Shown here: positions 51,590 to 59,860 of the stretch, piece after piece
Layout of the letters: each line of letters begins with the position of its first letter
Position numbering within the stretch: the stretch's first letter is position 1
Assembly (NCBI GenBank): GCA_019420945.1
Contig: JAHZGF010000009.1
Coordinates: 1 to 64,000 of the forward strand
DNA: 64,000 nt
Direction: 5' to 3'
Source of the DNA: Clostridiales bacterium
GTDB lineage: Bacteria > Bacillota > Clostridia > Oscillospirales > Oscillospiraceae
Notes under the pieces: generated by a model
What the model was told of the DNA's origin: nothing
Databases searched by the model: none
What the model saw: only the letters and a program-made list of their open reading frames with translations
Position numbers and translations under genes: made by a program

Positions 51590-52444
51590 TCAGTGCTTGA
51601 GGGGCGGGATACCCAGAATTTTACGGGCTTCAGCAGAGGTGGCAGGGCGATTTCCAAAAGTGCGGACGGCTTGTACAGCTCTCTTTACCAACATCTGATT
51701 GGTTGCCATAATTTTATTTCCCTGTTCATCTTTTCCAAAGATTACATTGTCTTCCAACCCCACACGAATATGTCCGCCCAGGGCCAAAGTGGCATACAGA
51801 ATGGGCATATGACCGGCGCCGACACCAAAGGCGGACCAGGTGGAGCCGGCTGGAATGTGTTCTTTCAGATAGAGCAGATTTTCCACCGTGGCAGACATTC
51901 CGCCCAGTACGCCCAGGCAGAACTGAAAATGACAGGGGGAAGGAAGATGACCTTGTTTGACATAATATTCTGCTATCCCAAGCATACCTGCGTCAAAGAT
52001 TTCAATTTCAGGCTTGATGCCCCGTTCCATGTAGACATCACCCAGCTGCTGAAGAAATTGAGGGGAGTTGAGAAAGACAGATCCAGGCATCCAGTTAAAA
52101 CTGCCGGCGTCAAAGGAGCCCATCTCAATTCCAGGTACAGTCTTGTGATGCAGATAGCGCTGTTCATCGGTGGCGGGATGGTCAGGAGATTGACCGGAGG
52201 AGGTGCAGTTAATGATGACATCGCAGTCTTTATAGCTGCGAATTTTGCGGACGATTTCTCCAAAGGCCTGGGTGTTCATAGCGCCTTTGCCGTCCTCGGC
52301 CCGGGTGTGGATATGTACCACGGCAGCCCCCAACTGCCAGCACTCATAGGCGCACTGGGCGATTTCTTCTGGAGTTTCCGGGATATCATAGCCTGCAGGG
52401 GTGACTGCACCGGTCAAAGCGGCGGTGATAATAGTTGGATTCAT
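51590..52444 (-). CDS. BKACE enzyme (3-keto-5-aminohexanoate cleavage family, DUF849)
   Basis: A 284-aa enzyme. Features are AALTGAVTP at the N-terminus, the zinc ligands in VVHIHTR, and GVGAGHMPILYATLALGGHI near residue 210. BKACE enzymes react a beta-keto acid with acetyl-CoA to give a CoA thioester and acetoacetate. The first known member acts in lysine fermentation, but the family has many substrates and no lysine pathway genes are visible here. A TGTACA-type operator lies 95 bp upstream. Confidence 0.88.
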   Translation of the reverse strand: MNPTIITAALTGAVTPAGYDIPETPEEIAQCAYECWQLGAAVVHIHTRAEDGKGAMNTQAFGEIVRKIRSYKDCDVIINCTSSGQSPDHPATDEQRYLHHKTVPGIEMGSFDAGSFNWMPGSVFLNSPQFLQQLGDVYMERGIKPEIEIFDAGMLGIAEYYVKQGHLPSPCHFQFCLGVLGGMSATVENLLYLKEHIPAGSTWSAFGVGAGHMPILYATLALGGHIRVGLEDNVIFGKDEQGNKIMATNQMLVKRAVQAVRTFGNRPATSAEARKILGIPPLKH

Positions 52445-52538
52445 TTGGTTCCCTCCTGTATGGTATGTGGATTGCGATATTGGTTTTCTTCAGTCTATCG
52501 ACTGCTGGGTATAATACAACCATCAAAAGGGATTGATG

Positions 52539-52554
52539 TGTCCAAAAGTGTACA
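52539..52554. promoter_or_regulatory. Candidate TetR operator upstream of the BKACE gene
   Basis: TGTCCA-AAAG-TGTACA is an imperfect 6-4-6 palindrome. The same site in reverse (TGTACA-CTTT-TGCACA) occurs at 53,405-53,420 before the cyclase gene. Confidence 0.6.
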
Positions 52555-52587
52555 TTTTTACGCTAGTTGTATTGAGGGAGTAGGAAA

Positions 52588-52624
52588 CAGCGGTCAGCTG
52601 CACAGGTAGAGCAGCCGACCGCTG
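52588..52624. terminator. Hairpin after the TetR gene
   Basis: AGCGGTCAGCTGC / GCAGCCGACCGCT. It lies just past the TetR stop (minus strand) and could also act on the plus strand (TTATTT follows). Confidence 0.65.
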
Positions 52625-52628
52625 TTAT

Positions 52629-53240
52629 TTATTCTGCTGGATTATCCTGATACAAAAAGCGATACCAAAATACCGCCAGAACCCGGCCCATGTCCATGGG
52701 GGACTCTTTCATGCCTGTTTCCAGCCAGTAGGAGATGACGCCCACATAAGTCCAGGCAGCCATCACCAGCGAGGTGGTTTTTGGGATGGAAGGATCTGTG
52801 GGATCGTTCCAGAGTCGGGTGCTGTCTACCAGCTGGCTGTAAATAATATGGGTGAACCGCTGCACAAAGTCTGACCTGCCCCGGCCGGACATGAAGAGCT
52901 GCCACCACACTTTTTGTTCGAGAATATAGCTGAAATAAGCACTTTCATATTTGCCGGTGATCAGATCCTCGTGAGGACAGGTGCGATATTCGGTGCCTGA
53001 GGCCTGAACCCGCTGCATCCGGGCCTGAAATCCGGAGAACAGCTCCTGCTCGATTTGCCCAATCAAGTCAAAAATGTCCACATAGTGGGCGTAAAAAGCA
53101 GACCGAGAAACCTCAGCTTGAGTGATAATTTCAGATACCTTGATTTTGGAGAAATCCTTTTTTTGCAACAGTTCCGCGAATGAGGCACGAATCAATTTAT
53201 CAACCCGTGTCAGTTTTTTATCGGGGAGTGGGATCTCCAT
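52629..53240 (-). CDS. TetR/AcrR-family regulator
   Basis: A 203-aa regulator. The DNA-binding domain spans about 10-60 (FAELLQKKDFSKIKVSEIIT, then VSRSAFYAHYVDIFDLI). The C-terminal ligand domain ends in a helical segment with SLVMAAWTYVGVISYWL. It is divergent from the cyclase-MFS-reductase run and located next to the BKACE gene. Matching palindromes in both flanking promoter regions are probable targets. Inducer unknown, perhaps the substrate of the cargo pathway. Confidence 0.85.
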   Translation of the reverse strand: MEIPLPDKKLTRVDKLIRASFAELLQKKDFSKIKVSEIITQAEVSRSAFYAHYVDIFDLIGQIEQELFSGFQARMQRVQASGTEYRTCPHEDLITGKYESAYFSYILEQKVWWQLFMSGRGRSDFVQRFTHIIYSQLVDSTRLWNDPTDPSIPKTTSLVMAAWTYVGVISYWLETGMKESPMDMGRVLAVFWYRFLYQDNPAE

Positions 53241-53404
53241 TGTAAAACCTCCGTCAAATCAGCACGCATTTTCACCATACATCTGGCCAATAATCAGTCA
53301 TATTATAGTCACTGCGGGAAAGGAATGCAACAGGGCTGCTAGATTCGGATAAAAAACAGACAAAAACAAACTTTTTGTAGTATTTCACTCAAAAGGCGAT
53401 TGTA

Positions 53405-53420
53405 TGTACACTTTTGCACA
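53405..53420. promoter_or_regulatory. Candidate TetR operator upstream of the cyclase gene
   Basis: TGTACA-CTTT-TGCACA, 20 bp upstream of the -35 at 53,440. It shares 18 of 19 bases with the inverted copy at 52,539. Confidence 0.6.
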
Positions 53421-53439
53421 CTACGCCGGATTTTGATGC

Positions 53440-53468
53440 TTGTATCAAAAGCACCTGCTAAATATACT
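53440..53468 (+). promoter_or_regulatory. Promoter of the cyclase-MFS-reductase genes
   Basis: TTGTAT and TATACT with a 17-bp spacer, about 39 bp before the GTG start. Confidence 0.55.
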
Positions 53469-53506
53469 AAAGCCACAAAAACACGGATAGAAAGGATGTG
53501 CCTTTT

Positions 53507-54277
53507 GTGAAAGTTGTTGATCTAAGTCAGCCGATTGTGGATAACCTGCCGGTGGACCCTCCGGTTTCCGTGGCCCATATTGAATACCAGGATCACCAGG
53601 CGGGAGCAGAGTCCATGCTGCCATTCTTCCCGGGAGCCACAAAGGAGGACCTGCCTGACGGAGCCGGATGGGCGGTGGAGAACATGACCCTGTCTTCCCA
53701 TACCGGCACCCATTTGGATGCCCCCTGGCATTACCATCCCACTATGAACGGGGGAGAGCGGGCCATGACCATCGATGAGGTTCCTCTGGAATGGTGTATG
53801 GGCGATGGAGTGGTATTCGATTTTTCCGACAAACCGGACGGTTATGTGTGCACGCCGGAGGATTTGCAGGACTACCTTCGAAAAATCGGCTACACTTTAA
53901 AGCCCGGGGATATTGTACTGGTACATACCAATGCGGAGAACTATTGGGGTCAGCCTGAATTTCTCAACCATGGCTGTGGGATTGGCCGAGAAGCCACCCT
54001 TTGGCTTTGCGAACAAGGAATTCGAGTGGTAGGGACCAACGCCTGGAGCTGGGATGCACCCTTGAGCAGCATTGCAGCGCAGTTTGCGCAGACCGGTGAC
54101 GCATCACTGATCTGGGAGGGACACAAAGCAGGCAAGGACTGCATCTACTGCCACTATGAGAAACTCACCAATCTGGATAAGTTGCCCCCTTACGGTTTTC
54201 GGTTTATCGGGCTGCCGGTGAAGATTCAAGGAGGCAGTGCCGGCTGGTCCCGTCCCATTGCCATCCTGGAAGATTGA
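53507..54277 (+). CDS. Cyclase-family metal hydrolase (kynurenine-formamidase-like)
   Basis: A 256-aa enzyme. The metal-binding signature HTGTHLDAPWHY (about residues 66-77) defines the family, which includes bacterial kynurenine formamidases and lactonase/amidohydrolases. GTG at 53507 is ten bases from AAAGGA; the GTG at 53498 is too close. Followed by the MFS gene after 77 bp. In this context it may open a cyclic amide or ester imported by the transporter (inference). Confidence 0.85.
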   Translation: MKVVDLSQPIVDNLPVDPPVSVAHIEYQDHQAGAESMLPFFPGATKEDLPDGAGWAVENMTLSSHTGTHLDAPWHYHPTMNGGERAMTIDEVPLEWCMGDGVVFDFSDKPDGYVCTPEDLQDYLRKIGYTLKPGDIVLVHTNAENYWGQPEFLNHGCGIGREATLWLCEQGIRVVGTNAWSWDAPLSSIAAQFAQTGDASLIWEGHKAGKDCIYCHYEKLTNLDKLPPYGFRFIGLPVKIQGGSAGWSRPIAILED

Positions 54278-54354
54278 TTTGCTGCTGTTTTTGGGGGGCT
54301 TTAACGGGGTTGTGCATGATTTGAATTGAGAGAAAAAGATAAGGAGAATTACGT

Positions 54355-55605
54355 ATGAGTAAAAAGAGCTTTTTGCGCGGCTACTCCATGATTCTGCATT
54401 CCTTCCTGATGTGGATGTTTTTCATTGCCGCAGCAAGTACGGGATTAAATATTTTGATCCCCGGCTTTGCCGCAAAGAATAATTTGGATTCCAATGTTTT
54501 GCTTTCTGTGAATACAATCGCTGCTCTGATTGCAGTGGTGGCTTCTGTCTTTATCGCCCGCATCGTCATGGCCAAGGGTGTTAAAATTGTGACCATTGCC
54601 AGCCTGTTGCTGGGCGGCATTGTGGGCGCCATGGGCTTGGGGGTTGTGTCCTCTGTTGTCGGTTTTACCGTATGCTGCATCGCGGCCCAGATTGCCTGCA
54701 ACGGCTATGCCAACAGTGTCACCAATAACCTCATTACCAACTGGTTTCCCCGTACCCGGGGCAAGATCCTGGGTATTACCACCTGTGGTGTGCCGGCGGC
54801 AGTGATGCTGGTCATCCCTCAGCTGGGCAAAATGATGGCCACCGGAGGCTTTAATAAAGCCGTGTTTATTTTGGGCGGCGCTATGGCAGTGGTTGGTGTG
54901 CTCTCCATTGTATGGCTGAAAAACACCCCGGAGGAGTGTGGTCTGGATCCCGACAACAAACCCTTCACGGAAGAGGAGAAGGCCAATCAGCTCTTTGTCT
55001 CCCAGAATGCGGTGGAGTGGACTTGGACTGATATTTTGAAGAATAAGCAGGCGTGGCTCATCATTATCACCTTCGGCCTGTTTTACATTGCCTGCACCGG
55101 TTTCTCTGCCCAGATGGTGCCTTATCTGATGGAAGCTGGCTATGATTCTATGACTGCCCAGGGCATTATGGGCAAAACGGCTCTCTTTGGTCTGGCTGGC
55201 AGCATTCTCTCCGGTCTGGTGGACAGCAAGTGGGGCACCAAGGTGGCCTGTGTCATCTATGCGGTGTTGACTACTGTTGGTTTCCTGGTGCTGTTCCTGT
55301 CCCACAGCAACGTGGCCATTCTGGCTTGCGTAATGATCCAGGCGGCCACTATGGGTGCCATCGCCAATCTGCTGCCCTCCATGATCATGCAGTGCTTTGG
55401 CAGAGACAGCTTTATTTCCGTCAACCGGATTATTTTCCCCGGTGTGTTCTTCATCCGCAGCTTCTGCTACAGCATGGTAGCCTGGGGTGTGACCAACTTG
55501 GGCGGATATATCAATACCTATGCGGCCTTTGGCATCATGTGCATTGTAGCGACTGTGGCCATGGTCTTCATCAACACCAAGAAGGTCCAGATGAAACAAG
55601 AGTGA
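54355..55605 (+). CDS. MFS transporter (oxalate/formate-antiporter-like)
   Basis: A 416-aa membrane protein with about twelve helices. RTRGKILGITTCGVPAAVM, in the third to fifth helix region, resembles the OFA subfamily, which carries small carboxylates. A central loop carries charged NTPEECGLDPDN. The position between the cyclase and reductase genes suggests it imports the pathway substrate. AAGGAGAATTACGT precedes the ATG. Confidence 0.85.
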   Translation: MSKKSFLRGYSMILHSFLMWMFFIAAASTGLNILIPGFAAKNNLDSNVLLSVNTIAALIAVVASVFIARIVMAKGVKIVTIASLLLGGIVGAMGLGVVSSVVGFTVCCIAAQIACNGYANSVTNNLITNWFPRTRGKILGITTCGVPAAVMLVIPQLGKMMATGGFNKAVFILGGAMAVVGVLSIVWLKNTPEECGLDPDNKPFTEEEKANQLFVSQNAVEWTWTDILKNKQAWLIIITFGLFYIACTGFSAQMVPYLMEAGYDSMTAQGIMGKTALFGLAGSILSGLVDSKWGTKVACVIYAVLTTVGFLVLFLSHSNVAILACVMIQAATMGAIANLLPSMIMQCFGRDSFISVNRIIFPGVFFIRSFCYSMVAWGVTNLGGYINTYAAFGIMCIVATVAMVFINTKKVQMKQE

Positions 55606-55628
55606 ATCATCCTCCCATTATAACTAAA

Positions 55629-55654
55629 GTCCGCCGGTCCTTCAGACCGGCGGA
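55629..55654 (+). terminator. Hairpin after the MFS gene
   Basis: GTCCGCCGGTC / GACCGGCGGAC, followed by GCCCCCC instead of T's, so it may be an mRNA-stabilising or weak pausing structure between the MFS and reductase genes. Confidence 0.45.
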
Positions 55655-55750
55655 CGCCCCCCTGTGCGATAGCGGTAAACAGACGTAAATGTTTATCGCT
55701 ATCCTGCTGTATAGGTGAAAAATCGTTTTGGAATGACAATGAGGTGCATC

Positions 55751-57691
55751 ATGTATCAGAATTTATTCTCTGAAGGAAAAATTGGAGCCATTACCCTGAA
55801 AAACCGGGTGATCATGACCGCAGCCGGCTGCGAGATGTCAGACGAAGACGGCCGGATCACCGAGGAATACATTGCTTACTATGAAGCTAGAGCCAAAGGC
55901 GGCGTGGGCGGAATCATCACGGAGCTGGTCCAGGTAAACGGGGAAACAGGAGTCATGAACAGCCACCAGGTAAAGCTGTGGAAGGATGACTGCATAGAAG
56001 GGCTGCGCCGTCTGGCGGACCGGATCCATCAATATGACTGCCGCCTGTTTTTGCAGATGCAGCATCCCGGCAATGTGACTACTCCGGATAAGCTGGGAGG
56101 ACGGGAGCCGGTGTCAGCCAGCGATGTCTCAAACCTGATCTTTTCTCAGCCAGTCCGGCCCATGACCCGAGAGGAAATCCACACGCTGGTAGAGCAATTT
56201 GGGGATGGAGCCTACCGGGCCAAACAGGCCGGCGTGGATGGTGTGGAAATCCATGCCGCCCACTTTTATCTGTTGCACCAGTTTATTTCCCCTTATTTTA
56301 ACCATCGTACCGATGAGTATGGCGGAAGCCGGGAAAACCGTATGCGGTTGCTCAAGGAAATCATCCAGGATATCCGCCAGAAGTGCGGGAATGAATTTGC
56401 CATTCTTGTGCGCCTCTCCGTGGAGGAATTCCTGCCCTCCGGCGGATATCATCTGAATGAGGGGATTGAGCTGTGCAAACTGGCGGAGGCCTATGGGGCG
56501 GATGCCATCAATGTGACGGTGGCGGGTACCGGCTGCCGCTACGGTCAGAGCCTGGAGCCGGTTTCCTATCCCCAGGGTTGGCGTCGACACCTTTCCGCGG
56601 CGGTGCGGAAGTTTGTGAACATTCCTGTGATCGGGGTGGCGGTGGTTCGGGATCCCTCTTTCGCCGAGGAGATGCTGGCCCAGGGAGATGTGGACTTCGT
56701 GGGTTCGGCCCGAAGCTTTTTGGCAGATCCAGAATGGGCCAATAAGGCCCGGGAAGGCCGGGAGGAGGACATCCGAAAGTGTATTTCCTGCCTCAAGTGC
56801 ATCCAGGGCGTTGTGCAGGGAGAGGGAATCGGCTGTTCCATCAATCCCGAGTGCGGGCGCGAGTTGGCGGCAGGACATGCAGACTGCAACGGGGCGGGCC
56901 GGGTTGTGGCTGTTATCGGAGCAGGACCTGCGGGGATGCAGGCGGCGCTGACGGCGGCCCAGCGGGGCTTTGCCGTTACGCTGTTTGAAAAAGAGAACTG
57001 GCTGTGCGGTCAGCTTTATCTGGCAGCCCAGGCCCCTCATAAGGATAAAATGCAGTGGTACATCCGCTATATGACCCTGCAGCTGGAGCAGTATCCGGTG
57101 ACCATTCGCCGTGGTGTGACCGCGGATGCGGACACGGTGGCGGAGCTTGCCCCCTGGGCGGTAATTGACGCCACCGGGGCCACTCCGGTGATCCCCAAAG
57201 GAATCGGTGCGGAGCGGGAGTTTGTCCACACCCCAGACCAGGTATTGAGCGGAAAGGTGCGGATTGAGAACAGCAGCGTAGTAATCGCAGGCTCCGGAAT
57301 GACCGGCCTGGAAACAGCGGAGTATCTGGCAGAGAAAAACAATCAGATCACCCTGATTGAAATGGCGGATCGGGTTGCACCCGCTGCTTATGGCACCCAG
57401 GTGTCTGATGTAATGAAATACCTTGAGACAAAGGATGTGGTGGTGATGACTTCCACCGCGCTGCATCAGATTCAGGATGGATATCTCCAGGTGCGGGATG
57501 TAAAGACCCAGGAGATCACCTGCATTCCCGCCGGCCATGTGATCTTGTCTCTGGGCGTACGCAATTCAGGTCAGCTCAGTGCCCAGCTGAGAGAGCGGTT
57601 TGACCGGGTTTATACAATCGGTGATGCGGTCAAGAGCGGGCGGATTGTGGACGCCGTTTCCGCGGGCTATAATGTGGCCATGGAGCTGTGA
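55751..57691 (+). CDS. Old-Yellow-Enzyme-type NADH:flavin oxidoreductase / dienoyl-CoA-reductase-like
   Basis: A 646-aa three-domain flavoenzyme. Residues 1-340 are the FMN barrel (KIGAITLKNRVIMTAAGCEM; GVEIHAAHFYLLHQFISPYF holds the HxxHxx active-site region). A 4Fe-4S cluster is formed by CISCLKCIQGVVQGEGIGC. The last 280 residues bind FAD and NAD(P)H (VAVIGAGPAGMQAALTAAQR). Similar enzymes reduce enoates, including 2,4-dienoyl-CoA, and trimethylamine-type substrates. GAGGTGCATC sets the ATG. Substrate unknown. Confidence 0.88.
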   Translation: MYQNLFSEGKIGAITLKNRVIMTAAGCEMSDEDGRITEEYIAYYEARAKGGVGGIITELVQVNGETGVMNSHQVKLWKDDCIEGLRRLADRIHQYDCRLFLQMQHPGNVTTPDKLGGREPVSASDVSNLIFSQPVRPMTREEIHTLVEQFGDGAYRAKQAGVDGVEIHAAHFYLLHQFISPYFNHRTDEYGGSRENRMRLLKEIIQDIRQKCGNEFAILVRLSVEEFLPSGGYHLNEGIELCKLAEAYGADAINVTVAGTGCRYGQSLEPVSYPQGWRRHLSAAVRKFVNIPVIGVAVVRDPSFAEEMLAQGDVDFVGSARSFLADPEWANKAREGREEDIRKCISCLKCIQGVVQGEGIGCSINPECGRELAAGHADCNGAGRVVAVIGAGPAGMQAALTAAQRGFAVTLFEKENWLCGQLYLAAQAPHKDKMQWYIRYMTLQLEQYPVTIRRGVTADADTVAELAPWAVIDATGATPVIPKGIGAEREFVHTPDQVLSGKVRIENSSVVIAGSGMTGLETAEYLAEKNNQITLIEMADRVAPAAYGTQVSDVMKYLETKDVVVMTSTALHQIQDGYLQVRDVKTQEITCIPAGHVILSLGVRNSGQLSAQLRERFDRVYTIGDAVKSGRIVDAVSAGYNVAMEL

Positions 57692-57731
57692 ATTTATAAG
57701 CAATCGGCGGCGCTTGTGTTGGAGTGCCGCT

Positions 57732-57770
57732 GCGCCCCTTGCAGGTACTGCCTGCAAGGGGCGCTTTTTT
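57732..57770 (+). terminator. Terminator closing the cargo block
   Basis: GCGCCCCTTGCAGG / CCTGCAAGGGGCGC followed by TTTTTT. It separates the reductase from the right-end recombinase operon. Confidence 0.9.
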
Positions 57771-57865
57771 CGGGGGATGTCCCCGGCGCAATGAAAATTG
57801 GAGCTTTCGGCGTGGAAAATAACACCTGAAATGAGCGCAAAACGGAAAGAGAACTCCTCCACCTT

Positions 57866-57873
57866 CATACAGT
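57866..57873 (+). promoter_or_regulatory. Sigma-E-like -10 (CATACAGT) of the recombinase operon
   Basis: CATACAGT fits the B. subtilis sigma-E -10 (CATACAnT). Transcription from it would start about 15 bases before the ATG at 57895 and still include the ribosome site AGGAGGGGG. No good sigma-E -35 is visible. If real, it would activate the recombinase operon in the mother cell. Confidence 0.45.
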
Positions 57874-57894
57874 GGAAGGAAGGAGGGGGTATTT

Positions 57895-58095
57895 ATGGAT
57901 CAGAAAGTCAGGCTGCTGCACGCTGAGCCGAGTGTTCAGGTCAGCCGGCAGACTACGCCGGAGTTTTACCGGCTCTATCAGCAAGCGGTGCTGCTGGCCA
58001 TGGAGGAACAAGGTGTGTTGAACCGGAGGCAACTGGAGAATTGCCTGGAACGGCTGGGGCGGAAGTGGGCTGATCTGGAGGCGCAGACACCATGA
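57895..58095 (+). CDS. Small protein upstream of recombinase, candidate excision factor
   Basis: A 66-aa protein (with TTPEFYRLYQQAVLLAMEEQ, then LNRRQLENCLERLG). Two helices with a possible HTH-like turn. It has a strong ribosome site (GGAAGGAGGGGG) and overlaps the recombinase start (ATGA). Small ORFs beside serine recombinases often encode directionality factors, as SprB (58 aa) does for SPbeta SprA. No homology to SprB is claimed; this role is inference. Confidence 0.6.
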   Translation: MDQKVRLLHAEPSVQVSRQTTPEFYRLYQQAVLLAMEEQGVLNRRQLENCLERLGRKWADLEAQTP

Positions 58096-59648
58096 AAGTG
58101 GCGGCCTATTGCCGGGTGTCCACAGACCGGGAGGATCAGGCAAATTCCTTTGAGAGCCAGCAGCGCTATTTTCGGGAGTACATCGCGGGACAGTCCGGCT
58201 GGGAACTGTATGAGGTCTATGCAGATGAGGGGGTCACCGGCACCAGTACCCGCAACCGAAGGGCTTTTCACCGCATGATGGAGGATGCCAGGCGGGGGTG
58301 TTTCAGCCTCATCCTGACCAAAGAAGTGAGCCGGTTTTCCCGCAATATTCTGGACACCATCGCCTATACCCGGGAGCTCAGGCGCCTTGGGGTGGGCGTC
58401 TCTTTTTTAAATGACGGCATCCAAACCCTGGACCCTGACGCAGAGCTGCGATTGTCTATTATGGGCAGCCTGGCCCAGGAGGAGAGCCGCCGGATCTCCC
58501 AGCGGGTGAAGTGGGGGCAGACCCGCCGTATGGAGCAGGGGGTGGTGTTTGGCCGGTCTCTGCTGGGCTATGATGTGCGGGATGGAAAACTGCACATCAA
58601 CCCCCAGGGGGCGGAAATCGTCCGGCAGATTTTCTTTAAATATGTCCACGAGCGCAAGGGAACCACGGTCATCGCCCGGGAGCTGCGGGAGGCGGGTTAT
58701 AAGACCTTTGGGGGCAGTACAGTCTGGCGAAACACCGCTGTGCTGAAAGTGCTGCGCAACGAAAAATACTGCGGCGATTTGCGGCAGAAAAAGACCATTA
58801 CCCCGGACTACCTGACCCATCGGAAGCAATATAACCACGGCCAGGAGCCCTTTGTATTCCTGCAAGACCACCACGAGCCCATCATTTCCCGACAGCTGTG
58901 GCTTCAGGCCCAGCAGGAACTGGACCGCCGGGATGTGGACGGGCGTCTGGGCGCGGGCCATGGCAACCGTTATCCGCTGTCCGGCAAGATCAAGTGCGGC
59001 CTGTGCGGGGCTAGCTTTGTCTCCCGCTGCCGGCGGCGGAGGAATGGAAGCTGCTGCCGGGTGTGGCGCTGCGGCACCGCCACGGCGGAGGGCAGGCGCC
59101 ATGTGGATCCTGCGGGCAACCAGGTGGGGTGTGACATCGGCTATCAGATTGGGGACGGGCTGGGGCTGGAACTGGTGCGCCAATCTCTGGAGAAGTTGGA
59201 GTTGGACCCCGCCCAAATGGTCAGGGACCTTACCAGACTGATATTGGAGGCGCTTCAGGACAATCGGGAGGAGGAACGAGCGGAGGAAGCCGCCCTGTTG
59301 CGGCAGCGGGACCAGTTACAGGAGAAAAAGAAAAAACTGCTGGACGCCTTCTTTGAGGAGCAGATTTCCCGGGAAGATATGGAGCTGATGAAAGGGGACT
59401 ATGACCGGCAACTGTCGGAGTTGGAGGAGAAACTGACCGTCCGGGAACAGGAGCGCGGGGCGATGGGTGACAGGCTGGAGCTGGAACAGCACATCCAATT
59501 CCAAATCCAGCAGATCGTGTCAGGGGAGCGGGCGCCGGATTCCTTATACGGCAGTCTGTTGGAACGAATCACCGCTCTCCCTGGCCGGCAGATGGAGGTG
59601 CGCTTGCGGTATCTGCCCATCCGGTGGATCTGCACACTGGAGGAATAA
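58092..59648 (+). CDS. Large serine recombinase, right end
   Basis: A 518-aa site-specific recombinase. The resolvase domain starts VAAYCRVSTDRED with catalytic Ser10 and contains DEGVTGTSTRNRRAFHRM and VSRFSRN. A recombinase domain follows (GGSTVWRNTAVLKVLRNEKY), then a zinc ribbon (KCGLCGASF and later cysteines) and a C-terminal coiled coil. The stop is 17 bp from the right att core. It is only distantly similar to the left-end enzyme (different spacing in the zinc ribbon and middle domain), so it is not a recent duplicate. It could catalyse integration, excision or both. Confidence 0.92.
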   Translation: MKVAAYCRVSTDREDQANSFESQQRYFREYIAGQSGWELYEVYADEGVTGTSTRNRRAFHRMMEDARRGCFSLILTKEVSRFSRNILDTIAYTRELRRLGVGVSFLNDGIQTLDPDAELRLSIMGSLAQEESRRISQRVKWGQTRRMEQGVVFGRSLLGYDVRDGKLHINPQGAEIVRQIFFKYVHERKGTTVIARELREAGYKTFGGSTVWRNTAVLKVLRNEKYCGDLRQKKTITPDYLTHRKQYNHGQEPFVFLQDHHEPIISRQLWLQAQQELDRRDVDGRLGAGHGNRYPLSGKIKCGLCGASFVSRCRRRRNGSCCRVWRCGTATAEGRRHVDPAGNQVGCDIGYQIGDGLGLELVRQSLEKLELDPAQMVRDLTRLILEALQDNREEERAEEAALLRQRDQLQEKKKKLLDAFFEEQISREDMELMKGDYDRQLSELEEKLTVREQERGAMGDRLELEQHIQFQIQQIVSGERAPDSLYGSLLERITALPGRQMEVRLRYLPIRWICTLEE

Positions 59649-59664
59649 TGCCGCCATTGTGACC

Positions 59665-59668
59665 CTTC
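59665..59668 (-). other. Right attachment core
   Basis: Minus strand GATATAGGTACT-GAAG-GGTCAC. Bases before GAAG are cotJC; those after belong to the element. Confidence 0.8.
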
Positions 59669-59857
59669 AGTACCTATATCGGTGAGTAAGGCTGCCAGCT
59701 CAGGATAGGGCATGGAATAGCGCTGGGACAGATAGCGCATGGAGGCCCCCAGCTCTCCGTCAGGGCCGCCGTACTGGCTGATGATGACGGAGGCCAACCG
59801 GGGGTTGGGGGTGGCGATTTTCACCGGGTATTGCAGGGCTTTTTGATAGGTAAACAT
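59665..59857 (-). pseudogene. cotJC: cotJC 5' part (N-terminal segment), split by the element
   Basis: The first 64 codons of cotJC, beginning with MFTYQKALQYPVKIATPN and ending ELAALLTDIGTE at the att core. These match the start of the CotJC spore-coat manganese-catalase-like protein. Past the core the frame reads into element DNA and the recombinase antisense strand. The ATG is 3 bp after the stop of the cotJA/B fusion, so the operon is otherwise intact. The rest of the gene is at 17,289-17,708. Confidence 0.92.
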
Positions 59858-59860
59858 GGC

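Larger units (their letters stand above)
17705..59668. mobile_element. Sporulation-gene intervening element / prophage in cotJC
   Basis: About 41.96 kb lies between the two halves of cotJC. The ends share only GAAG (CTTC on the plus strand), which fits the short core used by large serine recombinases. One such recombinase lies at each end, both pointing outward. The content is a siphovirus prophage (19.5-47.8 kb), a PadR operon, a metabolic cargo block (50.2-57.7 kb) and the right-end recombinase operon. Known Bacillus parallels are skin in sigK and SPbeta in spsM. It may be one element or two integrated in tandem at the same site. Confidence 0.88.

Noticed and set aside
17705..59668. Long direct repeats at the element ends, as tyrosine integrases leave
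   Set aside because: Only GAAG is shared at the junctions, which fits serine recombinases instead.
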